Source: DASWTL01 sp035575925
GTDB taxonomy: Bacteria; Bacteroidota; Bacteroidia; Sphingobacteriales; Sphingobacteriaceae
Length of the DNA: 27,377 nt
Reading direction: 5' to 3'
Assembly (NCBI GenBank): GCA_035575925.1
Contig: DATLXK010000056.1
Span: 1 to 27,377, forward strand
The position numbers were made by a program, and so were the translations under genes. Positions 16,809 through 25,024 of the stretch are shown here, in pieces (within the stretch, counting starts at the first letter, position 1; each line of letters starts with the position of its first letter). Under the pieces are notes generated by a model. The model saw only the letters and a program-made list of their open reading frames with translations. It was not told the DNA's origin and ran no database searches.

Positions 16809-18491
16809 ATGTTCAAAAATTTTATTAAATCGGTATACCTTATAATTTTTATCCTGATAGGTGTTTACTGCTTTTCAGGTTGCCGCATTCTCAAACCAGT
16901 AAAAAATAACGAAATAACATTCAGGGATTACACAAAAGAATCGGGCCTGTATGAACTGGTTAAAGGGCTTAATGGTCATTCTGTAGCCACTGGAGATATA
17001 AATAATGATGGCTACCCCGATTTATTTATAGGGACATTTACAAATCATGCCGATTCCGCTTACAATCACCTTGGGCATCCCGGGTATCCGGAGCCGGATA
17101 AGCTTTTTATTAATAATAAAGGAAAAGGTTTTACTGAAGTTAGTCCGTCACCAACCGAAGTCAAAGGTGTTTCCAGCGGGGCGGCTTTTGCTGATTTTGA
17201 CAATGACGGCCATCTGGATCTGATAAGTTCTCATCTTTCAAATTATGGTAGAAAGTTAAAAAAAGACAACCCTAAAAAAAATAATTACCTGTTTAAAAAT
17301 GATGGTACCGGAAATATGACCGATGTTACTGCCAACAGCAATCTTATTTTCGACCAGGATTCCGTTTCTGGCAGAAATACGTTCGTTTTAGATTATGATG
17401 GGGACGGTTTGTTGGATTTATTAATGCAGGAAGATGATGTTTGGGAATGGTCAGTTGGCAGATCAAAACTGATGCGTAATAAGGGAAATATGGTTTTTGA
17501 AGACGTTACGCAAAAGGCTGGTTTGCCTTTACACTTCCACGGTCTGGGTGGATTTGTGGGTGATGTAAATGGTGATACGTGGCCGGATATATTTTTCGCT
17601 CATTCATCAGAAATGTACATTAACAACCAGAATGGTACGTTCAGGAAACTACCTCCGCAATTTACCGATGAAAAGAATAAAGTTATCCGAAAAGAAGGTA
17701 ATTATAACTGGACCTGTGGCGCAAATACCGGCGACTTAAACGGTGATGGTTTGATAGATTTTGTTATGGGAGAGCATTTTAAGAAAGAAGAAATTCACCG
17801 GATTTCCGTTTTTATAAATAAAGGTAATGATGCTTCCGGAAATCCTGTTTTTGAAAATGTAACCGATAAAGTAGGTATAAAAAATGCTTCATCTAAACAA
17901 CCTCATGTAGAGATTGAGGATTTAGACAATGATGGGGACATGGATATACAGGTATCATCGAGAGATGATTTTTTTTATACCAATACAGGAACAGATAAAA
18001 GCAACCTGCCCATTTTTACAGGCCCCGGCAAGTCAAACGCACCTACAAAAGGATTAAATTATTGGCCCGCCGCTTCTCTTTTTGATTTCGACCGGGATGG
18101 ACTCCTGGATTTTGTGGGAGCACAATGGTATGCCTATGAAATTTCCCCGCTGCTTAAAAATGTAACACCAAACGCAAAAGATTATATAACGTTAAGACTT
18201 GATATCGCTTCAGAGAAAAACCGGAATGGTATTGGAGGTATTGTTAAAATTTATAAACCGGGTAAAGCTGGCGTGAAGAAAGATTTGCTTGGCATTAAGG
18301 TAGTTAGTATTTCTAACGGATACAGCTCAGGCACCACTTCTGATGTGCATTTTGGAACACCCGGCTTCAAAAAAGTGGATGTAATAATTGATATGCCTGG
18401 TGGAGGCAATAGATACAAAATATCCAAAGTGCCAACAAGGCAGTATTTTAAAATTACTGATGAAGTAATCAAAAGAATAGCAACAAGGTAA
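16809..18491 (+). CDS. FG-GAP/VCBS-repeat lipoprotein with ASPIC/UnbV C-terminus
   Basis: 560 residues from ATG 16809 (a TTG at 16803 is an alternative). The lipobox is FSGC (C25). Seven calcium-binding-type DxDxDG-like loops mark the propeller blades: DINNDGYPDLF, DFDNDGHLDL, DYDGDGLLDLL, DVNGDTWPDIF, DLNGDGLIDFV, DLDNDGDMDI and DFDRDGLLDFV. The C-terminus, from about residue 460, has NRNGIGGIVKIYKPG, SNGYSSGTTSDVHFG and VDVIIDMPGGG, the ASPIC/UnbV pattern. Such proteins bind surfaces or polysaccharide; none of the catalytic types is suggested. The next gene starts 15 bp after its stop, so they are probably an operon. Confidence 0.85.
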   Translation: MFKNFIKSVYLIIFILIGVYCFSGCRILKPVKNNEITFRDYTKESGLYELVKGLNGHSVATGDINNDGYPDLFIGTFTNHADSAYNHLGHPGYPEPDKLFINNKGKGFTEVSPSPTEVKGVSSGAAFADFDNDGHLDLISSHLSNYGRKLKKDNPKKNNYLFKNDGTGNMTDVTANSNLIFDQDSVSGRNTFVLDYDGDGLLDLLMQEDDVWEWSVGRSKLMRNKGNMVFEDVTQKAGLPLHFHGLGGFVGDVNGDTWPDIFFAHSSEMYINNQNGTFRKLPPQFTDEKNKVIRKEGNYNWTCGANTGDLNGDGLIDFVMGEHFKKEEIHRISVFINKGNDASGNPVFENVTDKVGIKNASSKQPHVEIEDLDNDGDMDIQVSSRDDFFYTNTGTDKSNLPIFTGPGKSNAPTKGLNYWPAASLFDFDRDGLLDFVGAQWYAYEISPLLKNVTPNAKDYITLRLDIASEKNRNGIGGIVKIYKPGKAGVKKDLLGIKVVSISNGYSSGTTSDVHFGTPGFKKVDVIIDMPGGGNRYKISKVPTRQYFKITDEVIKRIATR

Positions 18492-18506
18492 ATAGGTCGA
18501 TAACAA

Positions 18507-19985
18507 ATGAAAAACCGTACTATGAATTCTTATTTTAAAAGCTCCGGCATTGTACTACTGTTTATCACAGCATTTTTAAGCTGTAAGACCAGTAATAAAC
18601 TTACATCTCAGGAAAAGTTATGCCGCGCCAATACTATATCTTTAAATAAAATATCTCCCTATTACGATGGTCAATGGCAGGGAATAACCGTCGCTTCAGA
18701 CGGGGCCTGTTATTTCGGATCTGCTTCTCACGGTTTATATCATGGTGGCGGATTTTTCAAATTTGATCCATCAACCAAAAAATTAGAGGTGCTAGCTAAA
18801 GACCTTACAAAATTAGTTGGTGATGATGTATCAAAAAATACCCCTCAGGGTAAGGTTCATAGTCCAATTATCGAACATAATGGAAATTTGTTTCTTGCAA
18901 CTCACCTCGCCGCCTATTGGGATGAGGTTCTGGATAAATATGCGGGTTCTTATTTTCTCAGTTACAATCTGGCTAATAAAAAATGGACGAATTATGGTAT
19001 TACCAAACCAGGCTTTTCAACCTATTCAGCTATAGAGGTCGACAAAAAAAGAAACAAAGCCTATTTAATGGCGGTGCCCTTTGCCCCTAAAGATAAGGCA
19101 GAAGGCCAACACCTGTACCAGATCGATCTTATTACCAGAGAGAAAAAGGATTTGGGAAAACTGGATGATGGTAAAGCGGCATTTTATTTTTATTTAGACG
19201 ATAAGGGAAAAGTTTGGATAACCAAGTGGAAAGGTAAAGGCAATTTGTATTGCTATGATCCCGAAAAAGACTCGATTATAACCTACGAAAATGCATTTCC
19301 TGAGCCAAAGTTATTTCCTAATGGCGCCCCTGCAAATGACCCGAAAATTAAAGGCGCTTCTTGGACCTGGGCTCAACCCATTGATGACGGTAAGAGATGT
19401 TTATTTACCATGGGCGATTATGGTGGTGGAGACGAGAGGTTGTGGATATTCGATCCGCAAAAAGATATTTCATCAAAAGCGGCTTTTACCCCGGTTGCTT
19501 ATATTGGTAACACGTTTCTGTCTGTAGCATTGGGAGGTACTCGGGTGTATTTTATTCAGAGAGGTGATAACACCTCAAGCAGGCATTACGATACCGAGGG
19601 AAAAAGAGATGTCCCTGCTGACAAAAATGGTTTTCATGTTAATAACCTTCATCTCAGAAGTGTAGCATTGGATAAAAACGACAAAAACCCTTTTATAGAT
19701 CATGGTAAGCTCATAGACCAGGATGGCAGAACGCCGGCTTATATAGGATCATTAGCTGCAGATAATAAGGGCAATGTTTTTATGTCGGGGGGATGGCTTA
19801 CCAAGCCTGGGGATGAATCCACTTTGATGTTCCTGTTTAAAGACTCTAAAGGAAAGATTTATGCCCCGCTTGAACATCCGGGTCAGCAATCGAACAATGA
19901 AAGTGGATCATCATTATCTCAATATCAAAAATTGAAAAGAGGTGAATTCTTTTCATGGGTTAATGTAAATAAGGATTTAAAGTAG
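18507..19985 (+). CDS. Beta-propeller-like surface lipoprotein
   Basis: 492 residues. The signal peptide ends in FLSC (C26; an internal start at MNSYFKSSG gives C21). The mature protein shows repeated propeller-like segments: QWQGITVASDGACYFGSAS, GGGFFKFDPSTKKLEVLA, GSYFLSYNLANKKWTNYG, HLYQIDLITREKKDLGKL, VWITKWKGKGNLYCYDPEKD, and RLWIFDPQKD. Each pairs a display strand with a Trp/Tyr-rich one, as in Kelch, NHL or SMP-30-like propellers, but I could not assign a family. It follows the FG-GAP gene by 15 bp, suggesting joint action at the cell surface. Its substrate is unknown. Confidence 0.7.
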   Translation: MKNRTMNSYFKSSGIVLLFITAFLSCKTSNKLTSQEKLCRANTISLNKISPYYDGQWQGITVASDGACYFGSASHGLYHGGGFFKFDPSTKKLEVLAKDLTKLVGDDVSKNTPQGKVHSPIIEHNGNLFLATHLAAYWDEVLDKYAGSYFLSYNLANKKWTNYGITKPGFSTYSAIEVDKKRNKAYLMAVPFAPKDKAEGQHLYQIDLITREKKDLGKLDDGKAAFYFYLDDKGKVWITKWKGKGNLYCYDPEKDSIITYENAFPEPKLFPNGAPANDPKIKGASWTWAQPIDDGKRCLFTMGDYGGGDERLWIFDPQKDISSKAAFTPVAYIGNTFLSVALGGTRVYFIQRGDNTSSRHYDTEGKRDVPADKNGFHVNNLHLRSVALDKNDKNPFIDHGKLIDQDGRTPAYIGSLAADNKGNVFMSGGWLTKPGDESTLMFLFKDSKGKIYAPLEHPGQQSNNESGSSLSQYQKLKRGEFFSWVNVNKDLK

Positions 19986-20699
19986 GAGGTTTATAGGAAG
20001 ATTAGCTCACAAAACCCTATAGATCCTGTCAGAATACCTTTGCACTCAGGCTGGCTTAAGGCCTCTTCTTTATTCAGGAATTTATATTTCCAGCTTCAGG
20101 TCGCAGACAGAATAGGTTTAGAGAATAAAGCCGGGAAGTCAGTAAGATGCACATATAGCTGGCGCACGCGAGGAGATATGTATGATTGTATTAACAGTTT
20201 TTAATTGATCAGCAAAATTTCCAGGCCAATCAGCAAGCTGCATTTACTGACTTTACTACCCGGATTTTGAAACAATAATTTAGCTTTCAAAAACTCTAAA
20301 GCCCGCTAATTAATTCTCTAGAAAAACAGGTTTGCCTGTTAGATCTTCAAGAAATAGAAATACCATAGCCTTATTGAACAGAAAGGTTTGTGATCCGGAT
20401 TGTAACCTCTTTCTTCAAAAGTATCGTATCGTTTACCAGAACGTGCATAGTGTTTTATAAACGTTAATATTTTTTTAATAAGGGTATAACTTTATCCAGT
20501 GGCAGCGTTTCCACCTTATGAGATGCCCTGCCAGATGTGGATCGGGCAGCAGGACAATGCACCCGTCGAAGCTGGTAGCTCATCTAAACATGCAGCGCAA
20601 ACTTCTGTAGCAACAGGAGCGTTCGTTCTTCCTGTGTTTCCGGATACACAGTGTGCAGTAATTACAGGCCTGCAATGTTTGAGGACAGGGTACAGATAG
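19986..20699. other. Long gap with no supported gene
   Basis: About 714 bases without a credible intact gene. Short remnant-like readings exist, for example a plus-strand fragment near 20207-20277 ending FTDFTTRILKQ then stop, flanked by stops. They are too short to name. The segment nearest 20500-20700 is richer in GC than the rest. This looks like decayed sequence. Confidence 0.4.
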
Positions 20700-22121
20700 C
20701 TAATCCCAACTCAAACCGGATGCTGTTGCAATCAGATCTCTGAGCAACACATATGTCGCGTCGTCAAATCCCAAAATGTACGATCTTGAATTGCATAGCA
20801 CCACACAATTGATGTCGCCAACCACCCACATGGTAGCGGTGCCTGCCAGATTACCCCCGTGATAAGGTGAGCTCCCATACAAGGTGTGATTCATTCGCCA
20901 TCCCAATGCATAACGGTTAGTTACACTGGAGGGCGTAAACATCATTGTTCTTATTTCCGGTGTCAAAATATCCGGCACATTGGACAATCCGTCAATATGA
21001 GTAAGGAGTTTGAGCAATTCATCTGTTGAAGCGATAAGGCCACCAGCCGCTGCAATCACCTCCATCTCGTTCAGGTATCCGTTTGCGCCATCTTGCGAAT
21101 AATATATTGCTTCATTAAGCCGCCTTTGAGTTTGGTTGCCACCAACATGGATATCTGTAATATTTGCTTCAGATAGCACCTCTTTTAGAAATACTTCAAA
21201 TTTTTTACCGCTTACTTTTTCAATTATTTTACCCAGTGTAGCGAAGCCCATATTGTAATAGCTGTGAACTGTTCCGGGTTCTTTTTGTGTGGAGATGAGC
21301 ATATGGTTGATACGCTGATCCAGGGTTTGGCCTCTGAAAGATGATGTAAAGAGCGGATCGGGGTCGCTTGTCCATCCGCTGGTATGTTCTAATAAATGTC
21401 TTACTGTGACTCTCCTGGACATTTCAGACGTGGCAGAAAACTCAGCCAGAATTCCATCCGGCCCAAAAACCTTATTATTAATATTGAAATTTCCCTGTTG
21501 TATTAGCTTCATTATGCAGATGGAGGTAAACTGCTTCGACATACTCCCAAGCCGGAATAAATGATTCGGTTGTACGCGTACCTGGCTCTCTTTATCGGAA
21601 TAACCGATACCGCTCCTGTAAAGCACCTTGGAGCCCTGGGTTTTGGAGAGCGCCAAAGAGATTCCGGGTATGTTATATTTTGCCTTAAACTCGTAAACCA
21701 GCTTATCCAATTCTTTACGCCCTTGTTTTCCCATTATGGTATAAGTCTGGCTTGAACCCGCCTCCGACGTAACTTTAAACGCCACGATTCCGGATAAATC
21801 CAGTGTTCCGGTATTGTTAATCAATGTCTGGTTGTTGATGGATACTTTCGCTTTGGGGGAAACGACAAATTCTGCCTTAACAGCCTGAAGGTTCGTTTCC
21901 ATAGGTAGCGTTATACTAACTTCCTGTGCATTTCTGAAGACATATGCTTCATCCTTCATTGTAGGGTTATCACTCCGTTTAATAGTGATACTAACGAGCT
22001 CATTAGCCTGAGAAGCTATTATAGGTCCGTCGGTTTCTTTTTTGCTACAGGAAACAACAATGAAAGCTATTAAAACAAATTGTGATAAATGTTTAAGCCT
22101 TTTGGGTAGATGTTTAATCAT
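20700..22121 (-). CDS. Serine hydrolase, class C beta-lactamase-like lipoprotein
   Basis: 473 residues when started at the ATG at 22121, the choice that puts the signal peptide first; an upstream ATG at 22181 adds 20 residues. In numbering from the upstream ATG, the lipobox is IVVSC with C45, followed by a linker and an N-terminal beta-rich domain (about 58-150, with KDEAYVFRNAQEVSI and KVTSEAGSSQTYTI) of the DUF5018-like surface type. The catalytic domain has SMSK (S213-K216), YYN (Y308-x-N310) and an HGG motif near the C-terminus (PYHGGNLAG), the class C penicillin-binding-fold triad set. The substrate may be a peptide or ester; activity on beta-lactams should not be assumed. Confidence 0.85.
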   Translation of the reverse strand: MIKHLPKRLKHLSQFVLIAFIVVSCSKKETDGPIIASQANELVSITIKRSDNPTMKDEAYVFRNAQEVSITLPMETNLQAVKAEFVVSPKAKVSINNQTLINNTGTLDLSGIVAFKVTSEAGSSQTYTIMGKQGRKELDKLVYEFKAKYNIPGISLALSKTQGSKVLYRSGIGYSDKESQVRVQPNHLFRLGSMSKQFTSICIMKLIQQGNFNINNKVFGPDGILAEFSATSEMSRRVTVRHLLEHTSGWTSDPDPLFTSSFRGQTLDQRINHMLISTQKEPGTVHSYYNMGFATLGKIIEKVSGKKFEVFLKEVLSEANITDIHVGGNQTQRRLNEAIYYSQDGANGYLNEMEVIAAAGGLIASTDELLKLLTHIDGLSNVPDILTPEIRTMMFTPSSVTNRYALGWRMNHTLYGSSPYHGGNLAGTATMWVVGDINCVVLCNSRSYILGFDDATYVLLRDLIATASGLSWD

Positions 22122-22276
22122 GGTTATCAGGGTAATAATGTGCCTAAGGTATAGTTTTGAATTGACATTTCCTGGAAGCAAGAACGATTCTTAAGTCGTC
22201 CCCACGGGATTATTGAACAGCTAAAATTGTCGCGACATACACCTATTTGTTAATAAGTCCCTATGATTATCCATTC

Positions 22277-22426
22277 TTATATTCGCCGGACCCTACCTGC
22301 TGATTTGAAAATCCACATCATCCACTCCTTACGGCTTTCGGATGGATTAGCTTGAATTGCTTCAAGTAATGCTTTACTAGTATGACGTTTTAAATCACTA
22401 AGAATGTCTGATGAATTGCTTGAGCG
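22277..22426 (-). pseudogene. Fragment of a REP-associated tyrosine transposase (IS200-like Y1 family)
   Basis: The minus-strand frame between a stop at 22277-22279 and an upstream stop near 22427 reads ILSDLKRHTSKALLEAIQ, then ANPSESRKEWMMWIFKSAG. This is the conserved segment after the catalytic region in RAYT/Y1-type transposases (D-[FL]-K-[KR]-x-T-S, then NP-x-ESR-x-EWM-x-W-x-F). The catalytic HUH and Tyr regions are not in view, and reading frames break on both sides. It is a dead remnant. Confidence 0.7.
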
Positions 22427-22498
22427 TTACCGGAAGCTGGTGAGCAGGAGGCGGATTAGCGCTAAGGAATGAACCTTGCTGAAGGTAATGGGCTGGTA

Positions 22499-23086
22499 TT
22501 ATGATTTTAAGACAATTAAATCGAAGTACATTAATCTAGTACTTAATTTTTCATCCTGGGGCATGTTCAAATATTCCATTTCTTGCTCCTCTGTACTAAA
22601 CAGAGTTTTAAAGCCACACTTTTTGTAAAAGCTTAAGGGACTAGATTCGTTATAAGAATCGACAACTATAAATCGACAACCTGTTTTATTTTGCCCATCG
22701 ATAAACCAAGCTTTAATAAAGTTCATTAACTCAGGGCCAATTCCTTGCCCTCTAAATTCTTGACTTACCCCTAATCTACCAATCAGAACACCGGGATAAC
22801 TTCTAAAGTGTTTTGCTCTGGCAATTAATTCATTTACCTTCTTTTTCCTTGCATTGGGCAAATCAGCAACTTTAATACTATCATTTGAAATAGTAAAGGC
22901 ACAGACAATTGTTTTAGGATTTTCATCTAAAGTGAAACAATACGATTTACCAATCAAATCATTTGAATACGGAATACAATCGTTTAGGAAAAAATCGTTT
23001 AAATCCTCATGACCGCAATCAAAAGGTTTGCAGGTATTTAATATTTCTTGATTAAAAGGGCGGAAGGTACAGTTCTCTAATAGCAA
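22499..23086 (-). CDS. GNAT acetyltransferase, TacT-like toxin candidate
   Basis: 195 residues. The N-terminal FDCGHEDLNDFFLNDC (about 22-37) matches the start of TacT/AtaT-type GNAT toxins. The acetyl-CoA-binding motif is RGQGIG at 112-117 (R/Q-x-x-G-x-G/A), preceded by LIGRLGVSQEF. FYKKCGFK at 153-160 carries the conserved Tyr near the active site. TacT-type enzymes acetylate the amino group of charged tRNAs and stop translation. A 52-residue gene lies 8 bp upstream in the same direction. The chemistry and the toxin role are family inferences; it may also be a plain metabolite acetyltransferase. Confidence 0.75.
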   Translation of the reverse strand: MLLENCTFRPFNQEILNTCKPFDCGHEDLNDFFLNDCIPYSNDLIGKSYCFTLDENPKTIVCAFTISNDSIKVADLPNARKKKVNELIARAKHFRSYPGVLIGRLGVSQEFRGQGIGPELMNFIKAWFIDGQNKTGCRFIVVDSYNESSPLSFYKKCGFKTLFSTEEQEMEYLNMPQDEKLSTRLMYFDLIVLKS

Positions 23087-23094
23087 TATTAAAA

Positions 23095-23253
23095 CTATTT
23101 AAGTTTTGCTTTTGCTAAAATTTTAGACGCTTGTTCAGATTGCTTAGAAAAATCAACTGTTGCTTTTTTTTCAGATTGGGCAGAAGCATTCCTTACAAAT
23201 GAAGTCGCAACTTCTGCTCTAAGTACAGGTATTGATTTAATTGCTAGTGCCAT
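23095..23253 (-). CDS. Small protein upstream of GNAT gene, antitoxin candidate
   Basis: 52 residues. It reads MALAIKSIPVLRAEVATSF through DFSKQSEQASKILAKAKLK and is basic at its end. It fits a short helix-rich protein, and I recognise similar short IKxIPxL-type proteins beside GNAT genes in Bacteroidota; I could not confirm this by search. The gene ends 8 bp before the GNAT start, and a promoter-like box TATCTTTG (minus strand, 23282 to 23275) lies 21 bp upstream with TTG 16 bp further. The pair has the small-then-GNAT order of TacAT-type modules, but it lacks an evident RHH (DUF1778) sequence. Confidence 0.6.
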   Translation of the reverse strand: MALAIKSIPVLRAEVATSFVRNASAQSEKKATVDFSKQSEQASKILAKAKLK

Positions 23254-23274
23254 TGTTAATTAGTTATCGGAGTG

Positions 23275-23301
23275 CAAAGATATAATTAACTCTAATATCA
23301 A
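23275..23301 (-). promoter_or_regulatory. Promoter of the small protein-GNAT pair
   Basis: TATCTTTG (a perfect TAnnTTTG box) on the minus strand at 23282-23275 is preceded by TTG at 23301-23299 with 16 bases between. The spacing is shorter than the usual 19-20 bases. Confidence 0.45.
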
Positions 23302-23411
23302 TATAATATTATAACGCTTAACATATAACGGAAGTGTAATAAACTTTTCTCAAGCAGTTAACAATATTTAAAAGAACAAAATTTATTGGGAATTTAGAAA
23401 AGTTAAGATTC

Positions 23412-23526
23412 ATTTTCTTACGGTTGGTGTTTTCACCATACCGATACTATATCGTACTTTTATCCAACCACGTACGAGAGAAGGAAATGGTTCGCCTTTC
23501 CTACTTCTGTAATTTACAAGTGTTAA
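23412..23526 (+). repeat. 115-bp structured direct repeat, left copy (R1)
   Basis: It matches the right copy at 24262-24376 over 115 of 115 positions except 5 substitutions (23459, 23461, 23472, 23486, 23518). Reading the plus strand, it folds locally: CGGTTGGTG-TTTT-CACCA-T-ACCG (23421-23443), GATA-CTA-TATC (23443-23453), CGTAC/GTACG (23453-23476) and an AGAA/TTCT stem holding GGAAA/TTTCC and GG/CC around TTCG (23479-23508). The substitution at 23486 keeps the stem as G-U on the plus strand. It ends 17 bp before the start of the 23544 gene. Confidence 0.9.
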
Positions 23527-23543
23527 ACCAATTCTAACCAAAT

Positions 23544-24221
23544 ATGAGTAGACAAGAAATCTTGAAATTTATAGAAGAAAACAATCACGATCTTCTATTA
23601 GATTTTTACAACAAGACTTATGAAAAGTTAAAAAGCCTTAACTCAAGCATCGACAGACTAACTTTATATTTGATTATCGTTGCTTTTTTATACTTTATCA
23701 GTTCGGGGAAAAGCATTCAATCTTTTCAAGTGGGACCCGTTTCAATTGCTGATATAAGCGTGATTGTAAAAATACTCCCAGTGCTATTTTCATATATACT
23801 TTTAGATATAGTCATAACTTCTGGGCATAAAGCTGAGGTTTTTAGAATTGTAAAATTTATTGCAATGAGCATTTACAAGCATGATTATAATTTCAAAGAT
23901 CTTGAAGATACTAAGCATAGCGGGATTGTAAGAATCTTAATGCCGTTTTCATATTCAATCGAATTCTCCAAATTCAACACTGAAAAAGTTCATATCCTTC
24001 AAGCTTTATTTGGGTTTATAATATTATCCCCTTTAGCTATTTTGATATTTGGGCCTTTTTATCTCGAATATTATATGTTGAGGGAGATATACAACACGTA
24101 CAGCGATTTCTTTAGTAAAATTTGTTTCTATTTATCTATTTGGATTATAGGTCTTTTGATTTTTTACATGTTAAGCAACATGATAAAAAGCATTAAGGAG
24201 CAGCGACAAGATTTAGAATAA
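23544..24221 (+). CDS. Membrane protein of unknown function inside the repeat pair
   Basis: 225 residues with no family recognised. A soluble, charged N-terminus (about 1-38) is followed by about four membrane segments: IDRLTLYLIIVAFLYF (about 36-52), IVKILPVLFSYILLDIVI (about 74-92), LQALFGFIILSPLAILIFG (about 150-170) and ICFYLSIWIIGLLIFYML (about 192-211). A loop at about 95-145 is rich in Lys and aromatic residues. The last residues (KSIKEQRQDLE) are charged. It is very AT-rich and lies between two 115-bp repeats: 17 bp from R1 to its ATG and 40 bp from its stop to R2. The layout is that of a single-gene cassette. It could be an effector or immunity protein, but nothing in the sequence shows it. 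Confidence 0.7.
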   Translation: MSRQEILKFIEENNHDLLLDFYNKTYEKLKSLNSSIDRLTLYLIIVAFLYFISSGKSIQSFQVGPVSIADISVIVKILPVLFSYILLDIVITSGHKAEVFRIVKFIAMSIYKHDYNFKDLEDTKHSGIVRILMPFSYSIEFSKFNTEKVHILQALFGFIILSPLAILIFGPFYLEYYMLREIYNTYSDFFSKICFYLSIWIIGLLIFYMLSNMIKSIKEQRQDLE

Positions 24222-24261
24222 ATTGCTCAGCAAGAATACCGCAAACTTAAGCCAGTGCGGG

Positions 24262-24376
24262 ATTTTCTTACGGTTGGTGTTTTCACCATACCGATACTAT
24301 ATCGTACTATAATCCAACCACTTACGAGAGAAGGAGATGGTTCGCCTTTCCTACTTCTGTAATTTACGAGTGTTAA
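24262..24376 (+). repeat. 115-bp structured direct repeat, right copy (R2)
   Basis: It is nearly identical to R1 (5 mismatches) and 850 bp away from it in the same orientation. The same hairpins can form; the one between CGTAC and GTACG loses one pair here (T instead of G at 24322). Its right edge lies inside the rhuM coding sequence, which ends within the repeat. The bases after the shared TGTTAA differ between copies (ACC after R1, TGG after R2), so that boundary marks the junction with flanking DNA. Confidence 0.9.
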
Positions 24377-24971
24377 TGGCATGGTGCAGTTTATTCTGAA
24401 CGGTCTTAAAAAACATTTGGGTTATCTCCGCGTCTTTACTGTAATCAATGCTGCACTGCTCGTATATATCGGTTATTTTAAGATAGAACCTGCGTTCGCT
24501 AGCCCGGATTTCCCGGATACGCTCAAGCAGCTCGTCAAAGTAATCTTTACCGAATTTTTCACCTTGCTTCAAACGCTCATCATCTAACACAAAACCCTTA
24601 ATAATAAATTCACGCAATAATTTGGTTGCCCAAGTACGGAATTGAGTAGCCTGGAAGCTATTTACACGGTACCCTACGGCAATAACCGCATCAAGGTTAT
24701 AAAACTCTAACTTGCGCTTTACATTTCTGTCACCTTCTTTCTGAACTGTTTCCAAAATGGAAAGAGTTGCCATTTTTTGTAATTCATTGGTTTCAAATAT
24801 ATTAGCCAAATGCTTACTTATAGCGGGAACTTCTACCCCAAATAGTTCCGCCATTGCTTTCTGCGTAAGCCAAAAAGTATCGTTATTATACACGACCTCC
24901 ACTTTTACATTTCCTTCAGGGGAACTGTAAAAAATAATATCTGAGTATTGTGGAGTAAAATCGTTATCCAT
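24351..24971 (-). CDS. RhuM family protein, C-terminally truncated
   Basis: 206 residues against about 330 usual for RhuM (virulence/Fic-adjacent DNA-binding family; function unproven). The N-terminal part is typical: DIIFYSSPEGNVKVEVVYNNDTFWLTQKAMAELFGVEVPAISKHL, then KRKLEFYNLDAVIAVGYRVNS and FRTWATKLLREFIIKGFVLDDERLKQG, and TQMFFKTVQNKLHHAI. The last residues after HHAI (NTRKLQK, stop) come from repeat R2, so the element cuts the gene, and the usual second half is absent. I did not find it to the left of R1 (checked in three minus-strand frames over 23300-23411). RhuM often lies beside restriction-modification genes, as here. Confidence 0.8.
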   Translation of the reverse strand: MDNDFTPQYSDIIFYSSPEGNVKVEVVYNNDTFWLTQKAMAELFGVEVPAISKHLANIFETNELQKMATLSILETVQKEGDRNVKRKLEFYNLDAVIAVGYRVNSFQATQFRTWATKLLREFIIKGFVLDDERLKQGEKFGKDYFDELLERIREIRASERRFYLKITDIYEQCSIDYSKDAEITQMFFKTVQNKLHHAINTRKLQK

Positions 24972-25024
24972 AATATTTCTTATCCCATTGATTTTTAATG
25001 TTGATTATAAAATCTATCCTGCCC

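Noticed and set aside
20499..20699. 66-codon plus-strand ORF
   Set aside because: No recognised family, odd composition and no start context; it lies in a decayed-looking gap.
22404..22472. 22-codon plus-strand ORF opening MSDELLERYRKL
   Set aside because: It overlaps the transposase remnant antisense in part and is too short to support alone.
23412..24376. Classical integron attC sites
   Set aside because: Although GTTAAAC follows R1 and the layout is cassette-like, no RYYYAAC partner site is present at the 5' end of the repeats, the fold is several local hairpins rather than one long one, and no integrase is visible.
23412..24376. CRISPR array
   Set aside because: Only two copies, 115 bp long and 850 bp apart, with a gene between and no cas genes.
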